Position numbers and translations under genes: made by a program. Of a stretch of 64,000 nt of DNA, positions 43,895 to 51,985 are shown one piece after another. Source of the stretch: Lachnospiraceae bacterium (GTDB taxonomy: Bacteria; Bacillota; Clostridia; Lachnospirales; Lachnospiraceae); assembly GCA_021202465.1 (NCBI GenBank), contig JAJQCZ010000048.1:54453-118452 (forward strand), read 5' to 3'. The notes under the pieces were generated by a model. That model saw nothing but the letters and a program-made list of their open reading frames with translations, did no database searches and was not told where the DNA came from. The stretch's first letter is position 1. Each line of letters starts with the position of its first letter.

Positions 43895-45199
43895 CTACCG
43901 CACTGCCTCAAAGGCGCTCTCCAGAGCGGCGATGAGGTCGTCTGCGTTCTCGATGCCGATGGAGAGGCGGATGGTGTTCGGTTTAATTCCCTGATCCAGC
44001 AGCTCTTCGTCTGTGAGCTGGGAGTGGGTGGTGCTGGCCGGGTGGATCACGAGGGATTTCACGTCGGCGACATTGGCCAGCAGGGAGAAAATGGGCAGGT
44101 TGTCGATGAATTTCTTCGCTGTCTCAGCGTCTCCTTTGATCTCGAAGGTGAAGATGGAGCCGCCGCCGTGAGGGAAATATTTCTCATACAGTGCGTGGCT
44201 GGGTTCGCCGGGCAGGGACGGATGATGGACCGCCTCGACCTGGGGATGCTTGTCCAGGTATTCCACGATCTTCAGGGCATTTTCCACGTGTTTATTCACG
44301 CGCAGGGAGAGGGTCTCCAGCCCCTGGAGGAAGAGGAAGGCATGGAACGGAGAGAGGGTCGCGCCGGTGTCCCGCAGCAGGATGGCCCGGATGTAGGTGG
44401 CGAAGGCCGCCGAACCGGCTGCCTCAGCGAAGGAGATGCCGTGGTAGCTGGGATTCGGTTCCGAGATCCACGGATAGCGGCCGGAGGCCTTCCAGTCGAA
44501 GGTGCCGCCGTCGACGATGACGCCGCCGATGGCGGTGCCGTGACCGCCGATGAACTTGGTGGCGGAGTGGACGACGATGTCCGCACCGTACTCGATGGGC
44601 CGCACCAGATAGGGTGTGGCGAAGGTCGAGTCGATGACCAGAGGGATGCCGTGCTTGTGAGCGATCTGCGCCACCGCCCCGATGTCAATGATGTTGGAAT
44701 TGGGGTTGCCGAGGGTCTCGATGAAGAGCGCCTTGGTGTTCTCCTGAATCGCTGCCTCGAAGGAGCCTTCTTCATCCGGGTCCACGAAGGTCGTGGTGAT
44801 GCCGGAGGTCAGCGGCAGCGTGTGCGCCAGCAGGTTGTAGGTGCCGCCGTAAATCGTCTTCGAGGCGACGATGTGCTCGCCGCTTTTGGCCAGCGCCAGG
44901 AAGGCGTATTCGATGGCTGCCGCGCCGGAGGCCGTAGCTACCGCGGCCGAGCCGCCCTCCAGAGAGGCCATCCTTTCCTCGAAGACGCTGTCCGTGGGGT
45001 TAGTCAGTCTCCCATAGATATTGCCCGCATCGCGCAGACCGAAGCGGTCCGCTGCATGCTGTGAATTGTGGAAAACAAACGATGTGCTGGCGTAGATGGG
45101 CACCGCCCGCGCGTCCGTCGCGGGGTCTGCCTGCTCCTGTCCGATGTGCAGCTGTCTCGTCTCAAAGCTCCAGTTTCTTGAATCGCGAATATCTGACAT
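43895..45199 (-). CDS. metY: O-acetylhomoserine aminocarboxypropyltransferase/cysteine synthase family
   Basis: 434 residues from ATG 45199, which follows AAGGAGG; longer readings have no site. It is a Cys/Met-metabolism PLP enzyme. The PLP lysine is in HSATKFIGGHGTAIGG (about 208-223), and the start SFETRQLHIGQEQADPATDA is typical of MetY. It condenses O-acetylhomoserine with sulfide (or methanethiol) to give homocysteine. It has its own promoter and terminator and no S-box or T-box in its short leader. Confidence 0.93.
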   Translation of the reverse strand: MSDIRDSRNWSFETRQLHIGQEQADPATDARAVPIYASTSFVFHNSQHAADRFGLRDAGNIYGRLTNPTDSVFEERMASLEGGSAAVATASGAAAIEYAFLALAKSGEHIVASKTIYGGTYNLLAHTLPLTSGITTTFVDPDEEGSFEAAIQENTKALFIETLGNPNSNIIDIGAVAQIAHKHGIPLVIDSTFATPYLVRPIEYGADIVVHSATKFIGGHGTAIGGVIVDGGTFDWKASGRYPWISEPNPSYHGISFAEAAGSAAFATYIRAILLRDTGATLSPFHAFLFLQGLETLSLRVNKHVENALKIVEYLDKHPQVEAVHHPSLPGEPSHALYEKYFPHGGGSIFTFEIKGDAETAKKFIDNLPIFSLLANVADVKSLVIHPASTTHSQLTDEELLDQGIKPNTIRLSIGIENADDLIAALESAFEAVR

Positions 45200-45262
45200 T
45201 TCATTGTCCTCCTTAATTTTGGTCGAATGGCTGTTCACTATATCTTTTCTTTGATTGGCCTT

Positions 45263-45292
45263 ATTATACGGGACGTGGAGCATTTCTGTCCA
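45263..45292 (-). promoter_or_regulatory. Promoter of metY
   Basis: On the minus strand TGGACA (45292-45287), 18 nt, TATAAT (45268-45263). The leader is about 60 nt. Confidence 0.55.
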
Positions 45293-45307
45293 ATACGTGA
45301 AAAACAT

Positions 45308-45338
45308 AGCGAGGTATAGACTGGGTCTATACCTCGCT
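45308..45338. terminator. Perfect 14-bp palindrome, probable terminator of the ATP-grasp/GT2 operon
   Basis: AGCGAGGTATAGAC, a 3-nt loop, then its exact complement. On the minus strand ATGTTTTTC follows. The remainder of the 335-nt gap 45200-45534 (45339-45534) contains further partial stems (for example the AGGAGGCGAC/GTCTCCT region near 45410-45435) but no coding frame. It may be part of a dispersed repeat. Confidence 0.6.
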
Positions 45339-45534
45339 GTTGAATGCGCAGAACTGCGAAAGGTCTTTTCCGGCTGACGCCGAACGCAGCCCGCACAGGC
45401 GAGTAGGAGACGGGAAAGTCGCCTCCTGCTCGATTTCTGTGATTATAAACTTTGTTCCCGGGTATTGCAGCACCTTAATTCCGGATTCAGGGCTCTCTGA
45501 TGACATGAGGGATGAATGAAAGTAAGCTGCAGTG

Positions 45535-46722
45535 TTATGAAACGGAAATCTTTATTTTCTGCAGCGCCTGTTCAAGTGCTTCTTCGGCCTCAGCCAGGGT
45601 CTGTCCCTTCGTGATCACGTGTCCGATGCGGTCGGGTCCGACCCGGAAGGTCCGCACGGAATCTCCGACATTATAATCGAAATGGATTTCACAGAGATTT
45701 CCGCCCACCGTATTTTCATTCCGAATCGAGGTGATAACGCCGGTGCGGTCACTCATCAACAGCTTGCTGGCATTGGGGACGGCCATCTCGCTGGCAAAGG
45801 AGACCTCCTCGCCAAGGGCCGCACGGATCATTTTCTCATAATAGTTGTAGCCGTAATAGATCGAGACCAGCTCCGCGAGACAGGTGGCGCCGGAGCGCCC
45901 GCCGATTTCCAGGACATAGACCTTGCCGTCTGAGAGGATAAAATCCGCGTTGATTGCGCAGTTGTCGATGCCGAGAGCAGCGGCAGCTCCGGCAAGCTGC
46001 ACGCGGGTATCCTCGATCACCGATTCGCTCTGTTCGTAGGGGGCGAAATGCCCGGCCGGTACGCCGGTGTCCCCGTGAAAGACATAATCTCCATGCGGCA
46101 GGATGAACTGAAGCTCGTGATCCCGGATATAGGCCTGCGCGCCGAATTCCTCTCCCTCGACGAATTCCTCGACGATGTAGTAATCCAGCCGTGTGTTCGC
46201 GATCACATTTTCGCGTGCGGCGGGAAACTGTGTCTCATCGCCCACTCTCATGATGCCGCGGCTTCCCGAGGTGTCCACGGCCTTGAACATCAGCGGCAGC
46301 CGCAGATCCGTAAGCTTCCCGGCGAGGTCCTCTTCGTCGACGGCGACGCGGCGGAAGCGGGCCGTGCGCACGCCGAAGGCCTCGTATTTTTCCTTCATCA
46401 GGAATTTGTTGGAAGCGTTTTGCGCTGCCTCGAAGCTCAGGCCCGGCAGGCCGAGCGCGTCGCAGACCTTTCCGATCGTGACGACCGCGACGTCGGTTCC
46501 CGCTGTGAGGATGCCGTCGATCTGCTCCTTACGGGCGATTTCCAGGATCTTTTCGGAGTCGACGGTATTTTCATAATAGACCTTATCGGCGGCGGCAAAG
46601 CCCGGGTAGTTTCCGGGGATGCTGACCACGATGGTATAGAGTCCCAGCTGCCGGGCCGTCTCAATCAGCGGCAGCTGATAGATCCCCGCTCCCAGTATCA
46701 TCAGTTTTTTTTGCTTGTTCAT
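45535..46722 (-). CDS. ATP-grasp domain ligase in glycan cluster
   Basis: 395 residues. The N-terminal Rossmann part starts KLMILGAGIYQLPLIETARQ (residues 6-25), as in PurK/PurT/carbamoyl-phosphate-synthase-like ligases. The ATP-grasp core has LPLMFKAVDTSGSRGIMRV (about 140-158) and the metal site KVYVLEIGGRSGATC near 268-282. It is not closely similar to the ATP-grasp enzyme encoded at 41690. In this context (sugar aminotransferase, GT2, CapK-like enzyme) the most economical guess is attachment of an acyl or amino-acid group to an amino sugar. The ATG follows GAGAGGAAAG. Its first 62 nt overlap the end of the GT2 gene in another frame. Confidence 0.85.
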   Translation of the reverse strand: MNKQKKLMILGAGIYQLPLIETARQLGLYTIVVSIPGNYPGFAAADKVYYENTVDSEKILEIARKEQIDGILTAGTDVAVVTIGKVCDALGLPGLSFEAAQNASNKFLMKEKYEAFGVRTARFRRVAVDEEDLAGKLTDLRLPLMFKAVDTSGSRGIMRVGDETQFPAARENVIANTRLDYYIVEEFVEGEEFGAQAYIRDHELQFILPHGDYVFHGDTGVPAGHFAPYEQSESVIEDTRVQLAGAAAALGIDNCAINADFILSDGKVYVLEIGGRSGATCLAELVSIYYGYNYYEKMIRAALGEEVSFASEMAVPNASKLLMSDRTGVITSIRNENTVGGNLCEIHFDYNVGDSVRTFRVGPDRIGHVITKGQTLAEAEEALEQALQKIKISVS

Positions 46723-47656
46723 TTTCTTTCCTCTCTATGCCGCAGGTTTCCCGGACGACGTACTGCGGATTCCGGTTCATCCCCAGAAACATGCGCCCCA
46801 CATATTCGCCGATCAGCCCCATAAAAAGCAGGTTGATGCCGGAGAAAAAACAGATGGCGGCCATCATCGACGGCCAGCCGATGGCCATGGTGGGGACCAG
46901 CAGCCGACGGATGACGACGAACAGAGCGCCCAGAATCCCCAGAACCGAGAAAATATATCCCACATAGGTGGCCAGCCGGAGCGGCACGACCGAGAATCCG
47001 ATGATGTTCGACCAGAGGCGCACGAGTTTCTTAAACGTATAGTTTGACTTGCCCACCTCGCGCTCAAAATGCTCAATCGGAATGCAGCTGATATTTTTGG
47101 TCGTCCGCAGGAACAGCCCCTGCGTATAGGCATAGGCGCCCTTGTACTGGATCACGTAATCACGGACGAATTTACGGATCACCCAGTAGCTTGAGGAGCG
47201 CAGCCATTTGGGTTTGCCGATCAGGATCCGGGAAGAAATGTAATTGATATAGCTGCCGAAATTCCGGAAGCCGCTGTGTTTCTTCTCCGGATAATAGCCG
47301 TAGACCAAATCGTATCCCTTCTCGTACTCGGCCAGGAGCTTTCCCAGCTGCGACGGATGCGTCTGCATGTCGTCATCCATGCCGATGATCGTATCGCCGA
47401 CGGCGAAGTTTAAGGCCGCCATGATCGCGTTGTGCTGCCCGGCGTTGTGCGCCAGCAGGACGGCCTTCACGTCGTTTCGGGTGCGGCTCAGCGTCCGCAG
47501 TACCTCAGCGGTGGCGCCGTTATCCGGGGAGCTGTCGTCCACGAGGACGAATTCGTGCTCCGGATAGCCGAGCCGGTCGAGTTCCGCCGCGGTCAGGGCG
47601 ACGACCTTCCCGATCGTACGGCTTGAATTGTAGCAGGGAATCACGACCGAGATCAT
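46661..47656 (-). CDS. Family 2 glycosyltransferase, CsbB/GtrB-like polyprenyl-phosphate type
   Basis: 331 residues. The GT-A domain starts ISVVIPCYNSSRTIGKVVAL (2-21) and has a DDD metal motif in GMDDDMQTHPSQL (about 93-105). Two membrane helices follow (about 235-258 and 272-298). This build (GT2 plus two C-terminal helices) is that of enzymes that load a sugar onto undecaprenyl phosphate, such as CsbB, GtrB and ArnC. Its ATG overlaps the aminotransferase stop as ATGA (47653-47656). Lipid-linked sugar is presumably then flipped and passed to the YfhO-family protein. Confidence 0.9.
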   Translation of the reverse strand: MISVVIPCYNSSRTIGKVVALTAAELDRLGYPEHEFVLVDDSSPDNGATAEVLRTLSRTRNDVKAVLLAHNAGQHNAIMAALNFAVGDTIIGMDDDMQTHPSQLGKLLAEYEKGYDLVYGYYPEKKHSGFRNFGSYINYISSRILIGKPKWLRSSSYWVIRKFVRDYVIQYKGAYAYTQGLFLRTTKNISCIPIEHFEREVGKSNYTFKKLVRLWSNIIGFSVVPLRLATYVGYIFSVLGILGALFVVIRRLLVPTMAIGWPSMMAAICFFSGINLLFMGLIGEYVGRMFLGMNRNPQYVVRETCGIERKENEQAKKTDDTGSGDLSAAAD

Positions 47657-48797
47657 TGCGCGCTCCTCCCGGCATAAAATGCTTTGATGCGGTCACAGAC
47701 GGCGGTCACGTCCTCCTCCGTCAGTCCGTAATACAGCGGAAGACGCAGCAGCCGGTTGCTCTCCCTGGTCGTATAGACATCCTCTCCGTGGAAACGGCCG
47801 AATTTCTCGCCGGCCGGCGCCGTATGCAGGGGAAGATAATGAAAGACGGCCGAGATTCCGGCTTCCTTCAGCCAGGAGATCAGCGCGGTTCTCTCCTCGA
47901 TATCCGCTGTCTTGATGTAAAACATATGTGCATTATGCACACAGCCTGTGGGAATGACGGGCAGCTCAATCCTTCCGGCGGCCGCCAGTTCACTCAGCTG
48001 CTCCCGGTACAGCTCCCAGCTGTGCATGCGGTCATTATAAATCTCCTGCGCCACTTCCAGCTGCGCCCAGAGATAGGCCGCGTTCAGATCGCTCGGCAGA
48101 TAGGAGGACCCCAGATCGACCCAGGTGTATTTGGAGATCTCCCCGCGCCAGAATTTGCTGCGGTTCGTCCCCCCTTCTCACGGATGATTTCGGCCCGCTC
48201 CACGGCCCCGGGGTCTTTGATCAGGATCGCACCGCCCTCGCCCATGCTGTAGTTTTTCGTTTCATGGAAGCTGTAGCAGCCGAAGTCGCCGATGGTTCCC
48301 AGCGCCTGACCTTTATAAGAAGACATGACGCCCTGCGCCGCGTCCTCAATGACGCAGAGATCGTACCTGCGGGCAATGTCCATGATCCTGTCCATTTCAC
48401 AGGATACTCCGGCGTAATGGACCGGCACGATGGCGCGGGTCTTTGCGGTGACGGCCTCCTCGATGAGGTTTTCATCGATGTTCATGGTATCCGGACGGAT
48501 ATCGACGAAGACGACCGTGGCTCCGCGGAGGACGAAGGCGTCCGCCGTCGAGACAAAGGTGTAGGAAGGCATGATCACTTCGTCGCCCGGCTGGATGTCC
48601 GCGAGCAGCGCCGCCATCTCCGTGGCATGGGTGCAGGAGGTGGTCAGCAGCGCTTTGGCCGTCCTGGTCTGCTCCTCGATCCACTGGCTGCATTTCTTCG
48701 TAAATTCGCCGTCTCCGCAGATCTTGTGGGCTCTGACGGCCTCCATCATATACTGTTCTTCCCGGCCCGTATAGGGCGGTATGTTGAATTTTATCAT
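47653..48797 (-). pseudogene. rffA: DegT/DnrJ/EryC1 aminotransferase (RffA/WecE-like), frameshifted at a G6 tract
   Basis: The first frame, from ATG 48797, gives a WecE/RffA-type PLP aminotransferase. The start is IKFNIPPYTGREEQYMMEAV, PLP-binding residues lie in TTSCTHATEMAAL and VIEDAAQGVMSSYKG, and the PLP lysine is in SFHETKNYSMGEGG. After REKGG the frame runs off, but a second frame continues the family exactly (NRSKFWRGEISKYTWVDLGSS, then the C-terminal domain to 47653). The switch lies at a run of six Gs (48169-48174 on the plus strand as Cs). The family transfers an amino group to dTDP-4-keto-6-deoxyhexose. It could be a real lesion, a phase-variable tract or a sequencing error. Confidence 0.85.
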
Positions 48798-48927
48798 GGC
48801 TTTCTTGTCTCTCCCCGTTATGTATCCGTGTCCTGTATGCTGCCGGGGGCAAAAAGTATCTGCTCCCGGCTGATACACGAATTACTCTGTGCTAATGCAC
48901 TGCTTTGCATAAGTTCAATTACGAAAA

Positions 48928-50241
48928 TCAAAGATTTTCCCCAAAGGGCGTCCTCGGGTGTGTCTCACTTATCTCACAGGCGAAGCAGCGCATCTTGCCG
49001 TTCCTGTCGGGCGGAATCACATCCATCCAGTCAAAGATCAGCCGGAATTCGTCACCGAAGAGCTCCGCCATCTTTTGCGCGATGAAATCCTCGATCTCCG
49101 CCCGGGTATGCGCATGATTGTCCGGGTCGGCGACCAGCTGGATCCTCATGGTATGCCAGGATTCCTGGATGAATTTAAACTGTGCGATGCCTGTGATGCC
49201 GTTCGGAATCTTCATCAGATAGAGCGCTGAGGTCTCGGGCCCGTTCTCATGCTTTACGAGGTCGTTCACCCGGCCCTGGATGCTTTTGATATATCTCACG
49301 CCGTCCAGCGTCACCGTGGAAGCCCGGTCGCCGATCTCATAATTGATGAAGGGGAAATCCTTCTTGAAAAGTGTGGTGACGATCACGCGGCCATCATCGG
49401 CCAGCTGATTATCATCATCATAGATGTTGACGACATGCGTATCACTGTGGACATAAAACAGGTCGGCGCCGGGGAGCAGAACGGCGATGCTGCCGGTCTC
49501 CGAGCTTCCGTAGGCGTCGAAGAGCCCGTCGCCAAAGGCTTCGGTGAGGATGTTCCGTGTCATCTCGTCCACCATCTCGCTGACCGGCGTGTAGAGCTTT
49601 GGCTTATAGATGGTCAGTCCGTGCTTTTTGGCGTAGAGAGCCATGCGCACCAGACAGTTCCGCCGGAAGCAGAGAACATCCGGTTTATATTCATTCAGCT
49701 CGCGGATGACATCTCCGATGCCGTCGCCGACACAGTTGTCCTCGGAAACTACCCGCCGCCGCATCAGTCCGAACTTCTGGATGATCGAGTCGCCCTTCTT
49801 TGGGTCGATCTTCTTATGGCTGGTGACAAAGGAGAACATCTTGCCGCGCAGGGGATGATATCCGGCAAACATCAGCACGCGAATCCAGTTTGCGTCCACG
49901 CAGGCGCATTCTCTCTGGGTCTGCATGAACTTGAGCGGGATCCCCGAAGAGCCGCTGGTGGCAAAGAGCGTCCAGCGCTCGTGCATCTCCGGGTGGGCGT
50001 CGTACTCCTCCTGCATCCAGGTGCGGATGTCCGCCCGGGTCGTCGTGGGGAATTTTGCCAGATCCTCCGCGGAATGAAAATCCTCCGGTGTGAGATGATT
50101 TTCATCAAAACGCTTCCGGTAAAAAGGAATCTCATAGGCCCGCTTCATCAGTTCATGGACCTTCTTCCCCTGGCGGCGGCGAATAAAATCCCGATCCTCC
50201 GGAATCTTCCGGTCCAGCTTCATCAGGTAGTAAAAGGTCAT
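48928..50241 (-). CDS. CapK/phenylacetate-CoA ligase-like adenylate-forming enzyme
   Basis: 437 residues of the PaaK/CapK subfamily. The adenylate-binding loop is LFATSGSSGIPLKFM (about 101-115), followed by DAYGSSETGSIAVL (about 245-258) and a C-terminal domain with GKMRCFACE near the end. CapK-type members sit in capsule and polysaccharide clusters and are thought to activate a carboxylic acid as an adenylate or thioester; the acid is unknown. It is well placed to supply an acyl group for the amino sugar made next door. The minus-strand promoter at 50305-50333 heads this gene and probably the four-gene minus operon. Confidence 0.88.
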   Translation of the reverse strand: MTFYYLMKLDRKIPEDRDFIRRRQGKKVHELMKRAYEIPFYRKRFDENHLTPEDFHSAEDLAKFPTTTRADIRTWMQEEYDAHPEMHERWTLFATSGSSGIPLKFMQTQRECACVDANWIRVLMFAGYHPLRGKMFSFVTSHKKIDPKKGDSIIQKFGLMRRRVVSEDNCVGDGIGDVIRELNEYKPDVLCFRRNCLVRMALYAKKHGLTIYKPKLYTPVSEMVDEMTRNILTEAFGDGLFDAYGSSETGSIAVLLPGADLFYVHSDTHVVNIYDDDNQLADDGRVIVTTLFKKDFPFINYEIGDRASTVTLDGVRYIKSIQGRVNDLVKHENGPETSALYLMKIPNGITGIAQFKFIQESWHTMRIQLVADPDNHAHTRAEIEDFIAQKMAELFGDEFRLIFDWMDVIPPDRNGKMRCFACEISETHPRTPFGENL

Positions 50242-50304
50242 GACATTTTTCAGTTTTTTCTCGGGTACAAAAGCTATCTTTCTCCTCCAAATATCGGCCT
50301 GACT

Positions 50305-50333
50305 ATTCTATCATATACCGTCATGAAACTCAA
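50305..50333 (-). promoter_or_regulatory. Promoter of the minus-strand glycan operon
   Basis: On the minus strand TTGAGT (50333-50328), 17 nt, TAGAAT (50310-50305). Confidence 0.5.
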
Positions 50334-50338
50334 GCTTC

Positions 50339-50366
50339 TTGCAAATCACTTTCCTTTGTGTATAAT
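50339..50366 (+). promoter_or_regulatory. Promoter of the flippase gene
   Basis: TTGCAA (50339-50344), 16 nt, TATAAT (50361-50366). It is back to back with the divergent promoter; the two -35 regions are only 5 nt apart, so they could compete. Confidence 0.65.
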
Positions 50367-50424
50367 AGGGAGAGGGTTCAGTTTCCTCCCTGGTGCGGGG
50401 CTGTCCCCGAACCAGGAGGCAGAG

Positions 50425-51863
50425 ATGCAGAACGACAAGCTGAACCGGCTTGCTTTTAAGGCAGGTTTTTTTATATCGTAGGACAGATGTTCATCCGGGG
50501 ACTGACCTTCCTCATCACACCGATCCTGACCCGGCTGCTCACGCAGGCACAATACGGACAGATCCGCGTTTACGAGTCCTGGCTCCTCATCATGGAGCCG
50601 GTCATGTCGCTCTGCCTGTGGCGCAGCGTCGACCGGGCCAAATATGACAGCGGCGTCGATTATGAAGCCTATGTCTCCAGCGTACATACTCTCTCTTATT
50701 TTTCCATTGCCTGCTTCTTCATCCTGGCGCTGATCTTTAAGAGCCCTTTTCAGGCGTTCACGTCGATGAACGACATTATGTTCTACATCGCCTTCCTGTA
50801 TGTGTTCGGCTATACGAGCATCCTCTTCCTGCAGCGCCGTGAGAAGCAGATGATGCGCTATAAGACCAGTCTTCTGGTCACGACGCTGACCATCGTGCCG
50901 GCCACCCTGCTGTCAATCGGCATGATCTGGCTCGGCCGGAACATGGGACTCACCGAGAGACTGGTCGACCTGCGCGTGCTGGGATTTTACATCCCTCAGA
51001 TCATCGGCGGGTTCGCGGTGGCGATCCTGATCTGGGTGCAGGGGCGGAAATTTATCAGCAGAACGAACTGGCTCTCTGCCGTTCGCTACAGCATTCCTCT
51101 GATTCCGGAAGCTCTGTCGATTCAGATCATGAATCAGTCCGACAAGATCATGATCCAGTTCCTGATCGGCAATGAATATACCGGCATTTTCTCTCTCGGA
51201 ACGACGATCTCCTATATTATCTGGGTCCTGGAGGATTCTGTCTGGAACGCGTTCCTGCCCTGGATGTATGAGAAGATCTCCCGGGACGAGGCGGACGAGA
51301 TCGAAGCGCCGTGGCTGGTCCTGATGCACGGTTTCGGCCTGATCTCCTGATTTATCACGGCGATGGCGCCCGAGCTGGTGTTGATCCTCGGTTCGAGCAA
51401 ATATCACGCGACCATTTATCTGATCGCGCCCATGGTCACCGGGACGCTCTTCCGGTTTTACAGTTATATCTACACGGCAGTGCAGAATTACAACCGCAAG
51501 ACGCAGTATGTTGCGGCGGGAACGGTGGGCGCGATGCTCGTCAATATCGTTCTCAATTATGTGTGTATCCTGCGCTTCGGATATATGGCGGCGGCCTATA
51601 CGACGGCCTTCAGCTACTTTCTTCTGCTCCTTCTTCAGGGGATTCTCGAGAAAAAGGTCACCGGCACACGGGTGACTTCCCTGCGAAAGAATCTGCTGAT
51701 CGCCGCGGGATATCTGGCGGCCAACCTTGCCACGATGAAGCTCTTTGAATTGAAATGGTACTATCGCTATGCCGTGATCCTTCTGGTGGCGGCTGTCTCG
51801 GCACGTTTCGTTCTTCCCCGTCTGCGGGAGGTTTTCCACTCGTTTCGGCAGAAGAAAAACTGA
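50425..51863 (+). pseudogene. wzx: Wzx-like oligosaccharide flippase, broken by a T7 frameshift and an in-frame TGA
   Basis: ATG 50425 behind AGGAGG starts MQNDKLNRLAFKAGFF, then meets a TAG after a run of seven Ts (50466-50472). With one more T the reading becomes KAGFFYIVGQMFIRGLTFL, the normal N-terminus of polysaccharide flippases, and continues through many membrane helices. A TGA at 51348-51350 then interrupts the same frame, between ...GFGLIS and FITAMAPELVLILG. The rest (to 51863) is typical of the family C-terminus, and a Trp codon changed to TGA would fit the homologues I recall. Two independent lesions suggest decay. It lies divergent to the CapK/aminotransferase/GT2 operon and probably flipped its product. 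Confidence 0.85.
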
Positions 51864-51884
51864 AAATAATGGAAGATACGTAAA

Positions 51885-51918
51885 TCGGCTCCCGGATTTC
51901 CAGGAGCCGAATATTTTA
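51885..51918. terminator. Hairpin between the convergent flippase and YfhO genes
   Basis: TCGGCTCC/GGAGCCGA stem with a 10-nt loop and an AT-rich tail, lying between the two stop codons. Confidence 0.6.
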
Positions 51919-51985
51919 AAATCAGGGTTGAAAGCCATGAACAGAGTGCGTACACGAGGGATGCCTTGCGGCTCTGCGGCCTGAT

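Noticed and set aside
45200..45262. SAM (S-box) riboswitch or T-box for metY
   Set aside because: The leader from the predicted promoter is only about 60 nt and shows none of the conserved core.
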